From: Tigriopus japonicus
Lineage: Eukaryota; Arthropoda; Copepoda; Harpacticoida; Harpacticidae
Assembly (NCBI GenBank): GCA_010645155.1
Contig: CM021319.1
Coordinates: 4,372,094 to 4,436,093, forward strand
Direction of reading: 5' to 3'
DNA: 64,000 nt
Below the pieces are notes generated by a model. That model was not told the DNA's origin. It saw only the letters and a list, made by a program, of their open reading frames with translations, and did not search any database. Numbering within the stretch: the stretch's first letter is position 1; each line of letters begins with the position of its first letter. The translations under genes and the position numbers were made by a program. Shown one piece after another: positions 14,914 to 26,040 of the stretch.

Positions 14914-17900
14914 TCAGTGCGCATGAAAGAAATGAAGAGGAGATTGACAGACAGTACAAATACAATTGGGTAGAGGGAGATGATGAAAATCTTGGTTATT
15001 GCAGTAGATAGGGTGGGTCAGATTGAACAGATCCTTCGTCAGTTCCCGTCTTTGGTGGAGTTGGGCAGGAAGCCGGACAAAGGTGCGTGACCGCCAATAT
15101 TCCGAAGGGATGTCAGGCCAAGGACAATAAGGTGTTGTCAAGTCCTTGACCGGGAAGGACAGCATATGTCCAGACATCACCTCCGGAAAGGTCAGGTTCC
15201 TAACACTATTGGACACTAACCTTGCCAGCCCGATGGTGAGGGGCTCGGTTTCGCATAGGAAATGGGTCCATGCATTATTGGCATATTGGGGCACGCAGAG
15301 GTATCTTTTGAGGAATTTGGTGAAGGTGGCATCGGCGGATTTGAGGGCGGATTGGGCGGAGTTGGGAAGCCAGAGGTGCAGGCCGTAGAGGAAGATGGGG
15401 GTGATGTAAGTCTGGAAGAGTTGAAGAACTATTGGCAGAGGAAGATTCTTGATAGGAAGTTTATTGCATATGTATCCGATCCTGGCCCTGGCCTTGGTTA
15501 TTGCGATGTTGAGGTGTTTGGTGAAGGAGAGTTGGGTGGTGAAGGTGAAACCGACATAGTTAAAAAACTTGACGATTTCAATCGGACTATTATTGATGTG
15601 GAAGGCGGTGGGAGGCAGACGACCTTTATGGAAAACCATGGCCTTTGTCTTGATGGTGTTGACTTGAAGGCCGTTCTCTTGGCAATAACCGTGGAGAGCA
15701 TCATTGATGGCATTTTGCAATTCCACGGCTGAATCAGCCAAGAGAACCAGGTCGTCTGCATATTGTAGATATTGTATTCTATTGTTGTTGATGATGGGGC
15801 CTTGGTGAGAAAGGGCTTCGGGCAGGTCGGATACATAGAGGTTGAAAAGGATTGGCGATAGTGGATCCCCCTGCGGAAGGCCGATGGATGTGAAGTAGCA
15901 GGGGGGTAGGTCCTCACCAGATCGAATGGAGCATCTGAGTCCCGCGTAGATGTCCGCAAGCAGGACACAGATGGAACGCGGAATTCCCCATAGTTGGAGT
16001 TTGGAGAATAACCGCGTTCGGTCCACCCTGTCGAATGCTTTGGAAAAATCCACAAAGCATCCATATACTCTCCTCTTAGTGCTGATGTTTGATTGCACAA
16101 TTTCGTAGAGGAGAGTGGCTGCCGAGGTGGTTGAGCGGCTTCTCCGGAATCCGAATTGGAACTCGGGAAGGAGATTCCTTTCCTCGGCCAATCCGGAGAA
16201 GCGGGCAGCTAGCAGGGTGGACATCATCTTCAAGAAGGGGTTTTCCAAGGCAATGGTCCGATGGTTGTCTGGAATGTCTTTGGGCCCCTTCTTATGGATG
16301 AAGATGATTGCTGACTCCATCCAGTCTGGTGGGAAGATAGATGTTTGGAGGGCGTGGCTGAAGAGTTCTTGAAGGAGTGGTTGGATTTGGGTCCGGAGAA
16401 GTGCAAGTTGGAAGGGAGAAACCCCTGATGTCGATGGGGCCTTGCTCGTCATCTTCTTGAAGGCCTCATCCATCTCGGATTCCGTGAAGGGCTGCAAAAG
16501 GGGATGATGTTCTTCCAAGCAGCCCTGGACCTCCTCCACCACTGTTTCGGATGACGATGAAAACAGTTCTTGGCAGTGGAGGAGGAATTTGCTCACCGGA
16601 ATTTCCGAGTTGGCGGCGGGCTTTCTTGCACGTTTGTACAAGCCCGCCATCCTGGATGAAGCTGATGAGGAGAGCAGGTTCTCCACTTCCATTCTTTGGT
16701 GGACCGACTCGGCGCTCCGCAGAGACTTGTGGTATGCCATCCTTGAAATCGCATATTGCTCCCAAGTCTCTGGTGTTTGGCTCGTCTTGGCGTTTCGCAA
16801 TTTTTGGAGCATTTGACCCCTCAGTTCTCGATGGTATGAGTTGAACCAAGGGGTCTTGGGTCCTCTTCTCCTCGCCTGAACTGAAGAGGACCCTTGGAAT
16901 GCTTGCGAAATACCTTGGGCCACTGCAGTTGGATTGTAGTCCTTCCGGGTGTCGATGGATAACTGCAGGGCCTCAAGTTGAGCCGCGCACTCCTTCACAT
17001 TGACCACGCACCTCCCCTTTCGAGTCACGCCCAGATGATGGAAGTTTCTGGGCATTTTGAAGGTGACTGAAATGGGGAGGTGATCAGAAACGGCCAGTTG
17101 ATGAACATAACTGGCCGGAGATGGAAGATTTTCTGATATGAAGATGTGGTCAAGAACGGAGGCGCCCCGGGAGTAGGTGTGTGTTGGGACTCCCGGGTCG
17201 GAGCGCAGAGTGATTCTCCATTGACTCAGAATCTTGGCGAGTTCGGAGAATTCACTCGAGTCGGGACGGATGTTAAAATCACCACCAATGATGACTTTCT
17301 CCGGATTCTTCACCTTCTTGAGGATGGATGTGAGGTCCGAGACGAGGTCGTCATAGTCCGTGGTTGGCTGATAGTAGACGCCAATGATGGTAAAGCCTTG
17401 GGCATCCATCCACGGCTATGCGATGAGGAGAGGACGAGAGTAGGGTGGGCTCAAAGCGTTTGGTAATGTAGAGCTCCAACCCTCCGCTGGGCCTACCACG
17501 CCCAGCGGGCTTTCTGGCGTGAACCACAAAGCTCTGCTTTCCAGCAAAGCAGCTCTCGTGTTTCTCCTCGGTGACCCACGTCTCGGACAGGAAGGTGAAG
17601 GCGTGTCCTCGGATCTTGTTGAGGCACTGACCCACTCCAGCCACTCGCAGCATGTTCGCCCGTCCATGGCAATTCAGGAAAAGGGCCGACACCGGTTGAA
17701 TCCCTCCTCTCCGCTGTTTCCGCCGCCGCCGATGATTCCTCGCGATACCGAGTTGTTCAATCTGACCCAGAAGAGATGAGTTGATATGGGATTGAGGGGG
17801 AAAGGGAAAGGAAGATTGGGAAGAGGAGGAAGAGGACAAGGGCGTTGAAGGAGGTTTGAGGGCAAGCAGCTCACGTCTTGAGTGAGACGTGGCTGGGGGA

Positions 17901-17998
17901 TTATGGAAAGAGGAAGGATTGGAAGGGGAAGGAGTGCACTGAAGGGGGGTTATCACAGGGTCATTGGGGGCCACGGCAAATCGTGGGCGTGTCCCCAC
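14914..17998 (-). mobile_element. Non-LTR retrotransposon (LINE) ORF2 with APE endonuclease and reverse transcriptase, frameshifted
   Basis: Read on the minus strand, the frame from 17998 gives a basic/proline-rich leader and the start of an apurinic-type endonuclease (LFLNCHGRAN, FLSETWVTEE). Near 17405-17415 the frame changes and continues from 17409 to 14914 (831 codons) with the rest of the endonuclease (GGDFNIRPDS, VLDHIF, VSDHLPISVTF) and a complete reverse transcriptase: NHRTIALENPFLKMMS, FVDFSKAFDRVDRTRL, GLPQGDPLSPILFNLYVSDL, and the catalytic YADDLVLLADS. The protein ends in a small Cys/His cluster (CICTVCQSPLHFFHAH). The element copies itself by target-primed reverse transcription. 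No ORF1 (nucleic-acid-binding protein) is visible upstream, so the copy is probably 5'-truncated as well as frameshifted. Only one frame break is needed to restore the order of domains, so the insertion is fairly young. The clade cannot be fixed by eye. Confidence 0.9.
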
Positions 17999-18382
17999 TC
18001 ACGGATATCATAGATTTGTACTATTAAAAACGAATTAAAATTTTTTTTTGTCACGAGAGGTAAAAAAGCGTGTTCGCCATTCGAGGCGTCAGCTGACGAT
18101 GGGACTTAGGATTAATACGAAATTTGGTCAAACAACGAATTAGCAATGGCCGCTCTGGAAAAGGTTGAACGCAAGGTTGATCAAGAGATGCATAAATTTG
18201 CTAAACCCTGTCTTAAAGCTTTTAGAAAATCAGCTCTTATATTTTCCCTAGAGACAAGCTGTGAGGCAACAAATTGAACCAGGGCGGATTACGGTAAAGA
18301 AGGGCAGAGGTCTCTGTTTTTCAACTAGATTTCTTAACATTTAGAGAGGCTCTCAGAACCGAAGCCTTTTCGGTTATTTCGG
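17999..18382. other. Upstream flank of the LINE
   Basis: Contains a poly-T tract (about 18040-18049) and no gene. The LINE 5' end should lie here, but no second element boundary is clear. Confidence 0.35.
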
Positions 18383-18454
18383 TCAGAACCCATGGAGACA
18401 TGAAACATTCTGGAGTTGGGAGTCTTTGTCAATCTTATTTAAGGTTCTTAGAGA

Positions 18455-18760
18455 AACGTCGTTGGACGTGCTCGATCTATCGCAAACCGGCCGAACTTTT
18501 TGGAGCCCAAATGGATGAAGCACCTTCCACCAAATTACATTACAGCAATTACAAAAATTTTCATCGATGTCGGAGGGTTGAGCAACACATCGTCCAAAGT
18601 TATCCCGATAGGCAATCTCATGTGCGGTATCAGAATCGTTCTCCGTCTGTGGGTGTAGATTAACGTCTAAAAGTTTCCTTGAAAAAGGTCGGGGAGAAGA
18701 ATCGAACCTGGGACATCTCTCACTAATGGAAACTGCGCTAACCAAGACACCACGTCTACT
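18455..18760 (-). mobile_element. tRNA-derived SINE with adjoining LINE-like segment
   Basis: The minus strand carries tRNA-like internal promoter boxes: TGGTTAGCGCAGTT (box A, about 18732-18745) and GGTTCGATTCT (box B, about 18698-18708), spaced as in a tRNA. No closed acceptor stem is evident, so it is not a working tRNA gene. The tRNA-like head is followed by GGAAACTTTTAGACGTTAA, which recurs in a second copy near 34890. Further down, 18461-18530 resembles the LINE fragment around 48715-48770 (TTGGACxTGCTCGA...GGAGCCCAAATGG), suggesting a LINE-related body. Confidence 0.6.
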
Positions 18761-18870
18761 CTCTAGAAGTCCCTTAAAAACTCCCTAAAAACTCTCCCTA
18801 TGAATCTTTTACCATAACCAAAAGCTTTTGAACGGGCTAAAATATCAAAATCATCTATGCCATCCATCAT

Positions 18871-19768
18871 AAGTAGAGGTGTCATTTTGGTGCAAATAAA
18901 AAGTGCAAAAAGTGCTACTAAAAGTGCAAAAAAACAGGAAAAAACGCAAGTAAAAAGTGCAAATAAAAATTTTTCAAAAATTTTTTAGTGCATTCATTCA
19001 CACACATACTTACACTTACGAACTCACTCACACTTTCCCACTACACTAGAAGGAGGAGTTCCTCAAGGAGATTATATTCCCTCCGACGGTTGATTCCTTA
19101 AGCTACCTTCCCAAATCCAATCCCAAGTCGGAATGGAATTGATAATCTCGTCGTGCACAAAAACAGCTATTTTGAAGCCAGACACGCCTCTTATTTGTTT
19201 GTTGGACTTACTTTTGAGTGGCGACTCTGAAAACGTCGGATCTCGTAGAAAGATCTCCATGATGAGCTGAGAGAAACACATGCAAATCCAAGGAGAGCTT
19301 TTTTTTCTCCTCGTCACTCACTTTGAAGTTAAACCAATTACGATTTTGGTAGCGGCTCAAGTGCTGGACGATATCGACAAAAAACACCTTCAAAAACCAG
19401 GTTCCAAAGCCATATGCAACGATAAGTTCGAGGAGGAAATTGTTGTTTTCCATTGCCTTTGCCAATCTGGTGGTAGCGATCACGAGAGATTTTTCTGGAT
19501 TAAGAAAGAACTGATATTTTGGTTTCTCTATGCTTGTGTTTGTGTTCGTATGTGAATGTTTGTAGATGTCAAGCACAATAGAGAAATTCAAGAAAATTGA
19601 ATCTCTGACTTCAGATAAAAAAAAATTATGTTCAAAAAATAAGTTCAAAAATGAGCATTTCAAGTACTTTTGGAATTTTAGTCCAAAAATGGCAAAAAGT
19701 GCAAAAAGTGCAAATAAATTGTGAAAAGTGTAAAAAAACATTTTGCGCCAATGCGACATCTCTAATCA
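18871..19768. mobile_element. Putative non-autonomous transposon with GTGCAAAA-type ends
   Basis: The left end AAGTAGAGGTGTCATTTTGGTGC is answered at the right by GCGCCAATGCGACATCTCTAATC. Just inside each end is a run of AAAGTGCAAA units (18890-18965 and 19695-19735). The ends are imperfect inverted repeats. The interior has a 183-codon minus-strand frame (19208-19759) without recognised motifs, whose first part is formed by the terminal repeats and so is unlikely to be a real gene. The element may carry captured host sequence. Confidence 0.5.
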
Positions 19769-19904
19769 TAAGGCATATTTTTCTTTTTATGAAAACGTAA
19801 ACTTTCGATGGAGTAGGACAATTTAAAAAAAAAAATTGTACAGTACTTTTCTGCCATTGAAAAATCATGGTCAAAGGCTCTTGTGGTTTGAAAGTAATTG
19901 AATG

Positions 19905-20063
19905 CAGTGAAATCTCGATTTAACAATCTCAGATTTAACGATAATTTTAGGAGATAACCGTTTAACCACGACTCCTACGACAGCTACTTGATTTAACGAT
20001 AAATTTCGATTTAACGATATATTTTGGGGTGACGGACGATATCGTTAAATCGAAATCTCATTG
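19905..20063. mobile_element. Pogo/Tigger-like MITE
   Basis: The left end CAGTGAAATCTCGATTTAAC and the inverted right end GTTAAATCGAAATCTCATTG are about 22-bp terminal inverted repeats. The interior repeats ATTTAACGATAA several times. The tip resembles the CAGTxxAATCTCGATTTAACGA ends known from pogo/Tigger elements. It is 159 bp long and has no coding capacity. Confidence 0.7.
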
Positions 20064-20214
20064 TATTATAGCTTGGCGTGTATTTCAACATCAGTTATTT
20101 GTTAGTGGGATCACATTGACATCAAATTGGTTACAAAAGTAATTGCTTCGCAAGTGAAAACTGAAAAAATGGTCTTTACGGTCAATTTATGGTATGAAGA
20201 TTTTTAAAAGTAAT

Positions 20215-20385
20215 TGGTAATTTGTATTGAAAATTCGTCAGTTACATAGCCAAAAGAGTAATGAATTACAATCACTTGGCCCATAAATGTTAATGCTTAC
20301 AATCACATGTTAAATTGTAATTGAAATTACTTAATTGTTTTTGCAATTTCAATTACAATTATTCCCCATCCCTGCCATAAGGTTT
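20215..20385. repeat. Copy of an AT-rich dispersed repeat
   Basis: Similar to about 3290-3463: both contain GAATTACAAT/AAATTACAAT, a CCCA-AAATG block, AATTACTTAATTG or similar, and end in CAATTACAATTAxTCCCCATCC. Degenerate and non-coding. Confidence 0.55.
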
Positions 20386-21560
20386 TAAAAAAGATTGAAA
20401 ACCATTTTTAAAATTCAAGGCGAAAACTGATACGACAACACAAGTAGCACTGCGTTCGAAATTATTGTAAAATCAAACATCTGGGGAAGAATGACTTTGT
20501 CTTCAATCTTGAAAAATCCATGGCACTAAAAATCAAGATAAATTTAGGAAAAACAAGTTGTAGTGGCACCAATTTTAGTCTTAAGTTTGCAAGATTCTGT
20601 GAACATCATTTATTTGGATTGGATTGCAGCTCAAGAACAAAGCCTAAAAGCCGTTGTTTTATTTTCATTTTTATGTAGCGTTTACAACCCAAGGTAACGA
20701 TGTAATGATTGCAAAACTTGGTACAGAACTATGACAAATTACAAATGAGCTCGCAAGCAAATGATAAATCTAGCTATCAAAATCACATTCGAAGGACCAA
20801 TTTACAATGAATCCCTTTCCTTGAAGCGGTATTAAAAATAACCCCCCCCCCCCCAAAAAAAAAAAAATCATTCGAGACCTAGATTACATAACTTACTTAA
20901 ATTTATAGCTTGATCCTAGTAGCGATCGCCGTTCCGATGATTGACTTCCAAGTTCTAACCGGCGCTTTCTTGTTTTTAATGCTCCAAGGACCCTACCCAA
21001 CATCTTGAAATGAGTAAAGAGACCTTATGAAATTCTCAAATGTATCACTAATGTTCCCCGAGAGAACGGGGTCTAAATCCCTAGTATCTTGTCAAAACTG
21101 CCCAAAAACGAAAAGAGAGAGACCAAAAACTTCTACAATTGTGTCCAGAGACCGGATAACGAATTTACAGGTAATTTTGAACAGTTTCTTCGCCGAGGCA
21201 AACGTTTTGAGCTTTATGCGAGATGGCCTCTGAACGTAATATTGACGTCAGATGGATGATTGTGGACGACACCAGATTCAGCTTAAGCACATGACCAATC
21301 AAGAAGACACTCGGTTCCTCATGTCAAAGTAGGCATGTAGATTAAATTGAGATGCCTTAATGAGCTATGCATCTTCTACCTTGAGTAATTTGTTTGTGCG
21401 TGTGTGTGTGTGTTATCTTGAATTAATGGATGGACGGACGTGGCCATGACGACACGTTGTAACCTTGTCATTTCGGATGGATTTGTTATATTAATACCCT
21501 TTCTTAGGTCATTCTCTCTCAGATCGTCTTGAGACCTAGAGGCGAGCATCACATTCCAAA
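20386..21560. other. Intergenic, 5' side of the chitin deacetylase gene
   Basis: No gene is supported. A C-run followed by an A-run (about 20841-20867) is preceded by CCTTTCCTTGAAGCGGTATT, a short repeat also present near 46910-46935 and 50735-50775. A (TG)n tract lies at about 21395-21412. No TATA box is obvious upstream of the 21561 start. Confidence 0.4.
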
Positions 21561-24500
21561 ATGAGGACAGTGAGCTTACTAACAGTTGCCTTGGCCTTGG
21601 TGGCCTCATCCTTGGGCCAAAATTGTGACGTGGCACCAGTTTGCGATCCTAGTGTTTGCTCCTTGCCCGATTGTGTTTGTTCCAACACGGTCCCCACTGT
21701 TCCTTTGAATGAGCGGCCTATGGTATGCTAACCAAAATTTCGAGAGTCGCTGATCCTTGTCTAATGGGCTGAATTTGTTTCCTAAAACAGATTGTGTACC
21801 TGACTTTTGACGACGCCATGACCAAATTAGCCTCCGACGATTTCTACTCCAGGCTCTTTGACGGAAGTATGACCAATCCCGATGGTTGCCCAATCAGAGC
21901 CACACATTTTTTGACTCATTTGTACACGGATTACTCGTTGGTAAGTCAAATGTTTCTTTCCACCATCGTCATAAATTGTTGAACTTAGGAAATGGGAACA
22001 TAATTTGAGCGAATCAGTACCAAAGGGGAGAAGGAAAAGGGAGACAAAATATCCTCCCTAAAGAAACAACCGGAACCTCCAGAATAAAATTAGCGTTTTA
22101 TTAAGGTTTAAAAAGATAGCTTCTGCAACTTTGAATTCGCTTGGAGGAACCACAGTAGTCGTGCAGTCTCAATGTACCGCAGTAAAATATAAGAACTATT
22201 TTATTGCATAAAAGGTATGGTTTCGAATAGCGACTCATCTCATTTTGCATCGAACTAGGTTACTATTGATAGGGGGTTTCAGCGAGATATCAGGTTGAAA
22301 ATCACAAATTCCAGCGTCAAAATCAGCCGATCAAAAGATCGTAATTGCCCGTGCAACTCAGTTAACCATGGTCCATGGTCTCCCTTGGTCAAACTTTTGA
22401 TATGGCGTATCAAAAGTAAAGTGACCAACCAGATGCAAACCCAGATTTACGAAAGAGTCCGAGCTATTTTTCTAATTGACTTTGACTTAATCAATAAGTA
22501 ATAACTGGAGAACTGTGATACAGTGTTAAATATCTCGTTCATGGACTTTTCCTCAAGCTGAATTGGCGAAAGATTTTTTTCTCGAATCGGATAAGAAGCT
22601 CGCGAACAACCTTGGCTATTTATTTATTAGATAATTAAATTCTGCCATGTGAACCCATATCATTTCAATGTTTATCTTTCAGGTGAACAAATATTGGCGG
22701 ATGGGTCATGAGATGGCTTCGCACTCCATTACGTAAGAAACAAGATACATATTTTACTTTTGTACATGCCTCATTAATTAGTTATATAACGGTAGCTGAG
22801 AGCATTTTCAAACAAGCCTTTAGCGAATTCAAGAAGCACTGAATTGATGGAGAGGGAGGCTAACGGTGAGAATTTTGAATTCCAAAAGGATTTATTCAAT
22901 TGCGTTCTGCTGCAAACCAGACCTTGCTTGTATTCAGTCGACGTATTTCAACTTTCAGCTCAATCGAGTGACGGAGTGACAAGTTATGCCTTCTCAAACT
23001 TACGTACTGCAGAGAGCATAGAATGATTGAACTCGCCCTTTTGGGGCAAAGCAACTACCAGAAAAGGGTTAGTCAAGAACATCTAAAATTTGTTGAACTG
23101 CGCACGACCGACCAAAATCGAGTAGATTTACTACACAGAAAAAACGAAAAGCCCCGTTTTCCCCTTTTTCCTGTGTAGCAAACAACTCGACCTTGGTCGG
23201 GCGTGTTCAATCCAGTAAATTCTAGATATCCTTGGGTTAATTCATTCATTCTCTGTAGGATTTGCACTGAACTTTGAGAGAGCATAACTTTTGACTCCGA
23301 CGTTCGATTAAGCTGAACATTGAAGCACAAATTTAAGTCAACCAAGACAAGGTCTCATTTGTAGAAGAACGTGATTGCTTCGTTCTAACAAGAGATCATG
23401 ATTCTTTTTGTTAACCTCTCAGACCAGTGAAATTCAGTGGTTCTTGGCTAATTCAAAAAGAGGAAAAAATGTTTCTTCTCTGCTGGCAGTAGTTTGAAAA
23501 TATTTAATTTGGTTTGGGCTCGAGTTCACACGGTCATTTGGGCAAAAAACAACAAAAACAATGCGTGGTGTCAATGTGTCAATTACCAATATGAAGTTTT
23601 AAACTTCCATCACCATCGAGTGATTAGAGTAGAATGCCCAATAAACAATAGAATCAATATCCTTTAATTCCACAGCCATCGGGCCAATGCCACCTATTGG
23701 AAGACTTTGGGCAAAGATGGCTGGGCCGACGAGATGACCGGCATGAGAACCATTACGAAGAACTTGGCCAATATCCCCGAAGAGCAGATCCGCGGAGTTC
23801 GCGCCCCCTATTTGCAAGGTGGTGGGGATAACCAATTCCAGATGATGTTGGACGACGGATTCGAATATGACTGCACTATGCCTAGCCGAAATTTTGGTTA
23901 CCTAAACATGGCCAACGGCCGATGGCCTTTTACCTACGATTACCGAAGTGAAATGGATTGCCAGATCGAGCCTTGTCCAAAATGCTCTTACAAAGGAATC
24001 TGGAGCCAGCCCATTTTGGATCTAGATGACGCTTGGTTGGGCAGTGGTGGAGATCCCGAACATGGATCGCCCTGTGGGATGCTTGATAGCTGCATGTAAG
24101 ACACCACTCACTACAGAACTGACAAAAACATTTTAAGCACCACTCGAATTCTTTACCTAGTTGTCCCGAATGTGACCGACCCAAGCAAATTGCCGACATG
24201 ATCATCAAAAACTTTGACATCGCTTATAATGGCAATACCCGTGCTCCTTTTGGATTGTACGTGCATGCTGCTTGGTTCTTCGGACAGGCCTTCCACTTTG
24301 AAGGGTACTTGCAGGCGGTGGAATACATGTTGAGCAAGAACGACACCTTTATCGTGCCCATTCACGCAGGAATCGAATATCGACAAAATCCAGTTCCACT
24401 TCAGACGCTCATCAACGGAGAATACGAGCCATTCAAGTGCCCTACCGAGGCTGAGATCGATCCCAATGACGAATATACCTGCACCAACCGTCAGAGTTGT

Positions 24501-24804
24501 CGGTAAGTGTCCCACTCATCTTGGTAAACAAACTCATTTCCATTTGATCTACAAAATCTTTTCGATTGAGGAAAATTTCCCCAGAGCCCAGAACTAAATT
24601 TAATCTTCGTGTGACATCACAAGCACGTGCATTTGGCGCGGTTGGTTTTTGATGTGAGCAATGGTTCATTTACCCTTTACAATCTCTCCTAGATACCAAA
24701 ACGTGGAAAACGAGGACTTGAGTTTGGCCGAGATCTACATGGTGTCTTGTAATAGCTGCCCTTCAAAGTTCCCTTGGTTGGGCAATCCCGAGGGCAACCC
24801 TTAA
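21561..24804 (+). CDS. Secreted chitin deacetylase-like protein (polysaccharide deacetylase, CE4 type)
   Basis: Six exons join with correct GT-AG sites and phases: 21561-21722, 21791-21940, 22683-22732, 23676-24095, 24161-24502, 24693-24804, giving 411 residues. Residues 1-19 (MRTVSLLTVALALVASSLGQ) are a signal peptide, followed by a short cysteine-rich segment. The deacetylase domain shows TFDDA (59-63, catalytic and metal-binding Asp pair), HSITH (118-122, the two zinc-binding His) and RAPYL (163-167, the RxPY motif). Enzymes of this family remove acetyl groups from chitin in cuticle or gut matrix, using a zinc ion. There is no chitin-binding peritrophin or LDL-A domain, so it resembles the short, single-domain arthropod enzymes. 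Many cysteines (CxPCPKCSY, CPECDRP) suggest extracellular disulfides. Confidence 0.93.
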
Positions 24805-24842
24805 TTCAACCCGACGATTCACTTCAGTTTGTTTACGTTTGA

Positions 24843-24877
24843 AATAAATCAATATATTTACCCAAACAAACAATAAA
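24843..24877 (+). terminator. Polyadenylation signals of the chitin deacetylase gene
   Basis: AATAAA occurs at about 24843-24848 and again at about 24872-24877, 40-70 bp after the stop codon. Either could serve; the first is within a normal 3' untranslated length for a compact genome. Confidence 0.6.
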
Positions 24878-25820
24878 AACCAAGAACAATTAGGGCCAAG
24901 GCAAAATCGATTTTCTTGCGCTTGATGCCTGACTCCAATTATGATTTGTAATAAAGATGACAATATTCATCGCATTCATGACGGCAGTACTTTAAATAAT
25001 ATAATAATAACAATAGTAATGATGATTGATGATGGAGGATTAGTAGTGTGAAGGAGGGGACGGGGGGAGCGTGTGAAATAAATGGTGCGAACCAATAACG
25101 ACAACTTTCGTTAAAATAGTAGCATAAGTTAAAATAATATTAGTAAAGTCTCTCAGTCCATGAAATAGCTTTTAGTTTTGAACAAAAGTACAAGGCAGGA
25201 AGGCAAGATGGACTCATTAATGGGATTGAGTTGGGTAGCAGCTGTTTTTGGTATTGAACAAAGTGAATATATTTCCATCTTTTGAGAGCCATTTCGACTA
25301 CTATTGACAGTCATTTGCAAATAAATACTGCGGAGATAAATAGAAAATGAACTTGATGAACTTAAAAGGGGCAATGAATGGTCAAGAAATGAATACATTT
25401 TTAATGGAAGTACTCGTAATGGTCGACGTTTTGTGATTGGACTACTGTAATTTGATGGTCATACATACCCACACACACACATACATTTAGTATATGCAAA
25501 GTGGAGAGTAATTATCAAATTGGGGCATCTAGGGGGCAGCCAAAATGGAGTAAAGTACGTACGTATGTCATAAAACAAATCGATAAATATGTTCATGATG
25601 ATCGTGAAAGGTTGACCGCATGCCAACGTTTTGTTAAAAATAAATACTTTTGAAGTTTGTAGGGTTCGAGAGGCAGCATCAAAATGAGACTATACGTGCA
25701 AGAAAGGCTGGAAAAAGAGATGACGGGAGGCTCATAGTAGATACCGCAGAACTTTCCACATTAAAAGCAATTCTGGGACTGGTTGGGGTAGTGCAGGGGC
25801 TACCTATTTGTCATTGGTTA
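24878..25820. other. Convergent intergenic region
   Basis: The region lies between the chitin deacetylase gene and the converging winged-eye/BAHD1 gene. It is A/T-rich with short simple repeats (AATAATAATAACAATAGTAATGATGATTGATGATGG, about 25002-25035; (CA)n at 25470). No coding sequence is supported. Confidence 0.4.
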
Positions 25821-25826
25821 TTTATT
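25821..25826 (-). terminator. Candidate polyadenylation signal of the BAH-domain gene
   Basis: TTTATT on the plus strand is AATAAA on the minus strand, about 215 bp after the stop codon at 26041-26043. It is the nearest clear signal, but this is not proof of use. Confidence 0.4.
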
Positions 25827-26040
25827 CATAGGTACTGAAAGTGTATGGATAATCATCATTCATATTTCATGTTAAAATCATCAGTCTCATGAGGTATTTG
25901 TTCTTTAGCTTTAGCATCGGCATGGATTCTTGTTCTTCTTTTTTTTCGTCACTAACAACAACAAAAAAACAACGACTATTATTACCATTACGTTTTGTTG
26001 CCATGTGTATTGGTTGATCTACCTACATGTTGATACTGAG

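Noticed and set aside
18690..18758. Functional tRNA gene on the minus strand
   Set aside because: The internal promoter boxes are present but there is no closed acceptor stem, and the adjoining segment is shared with another copy, as expected for a SINE.
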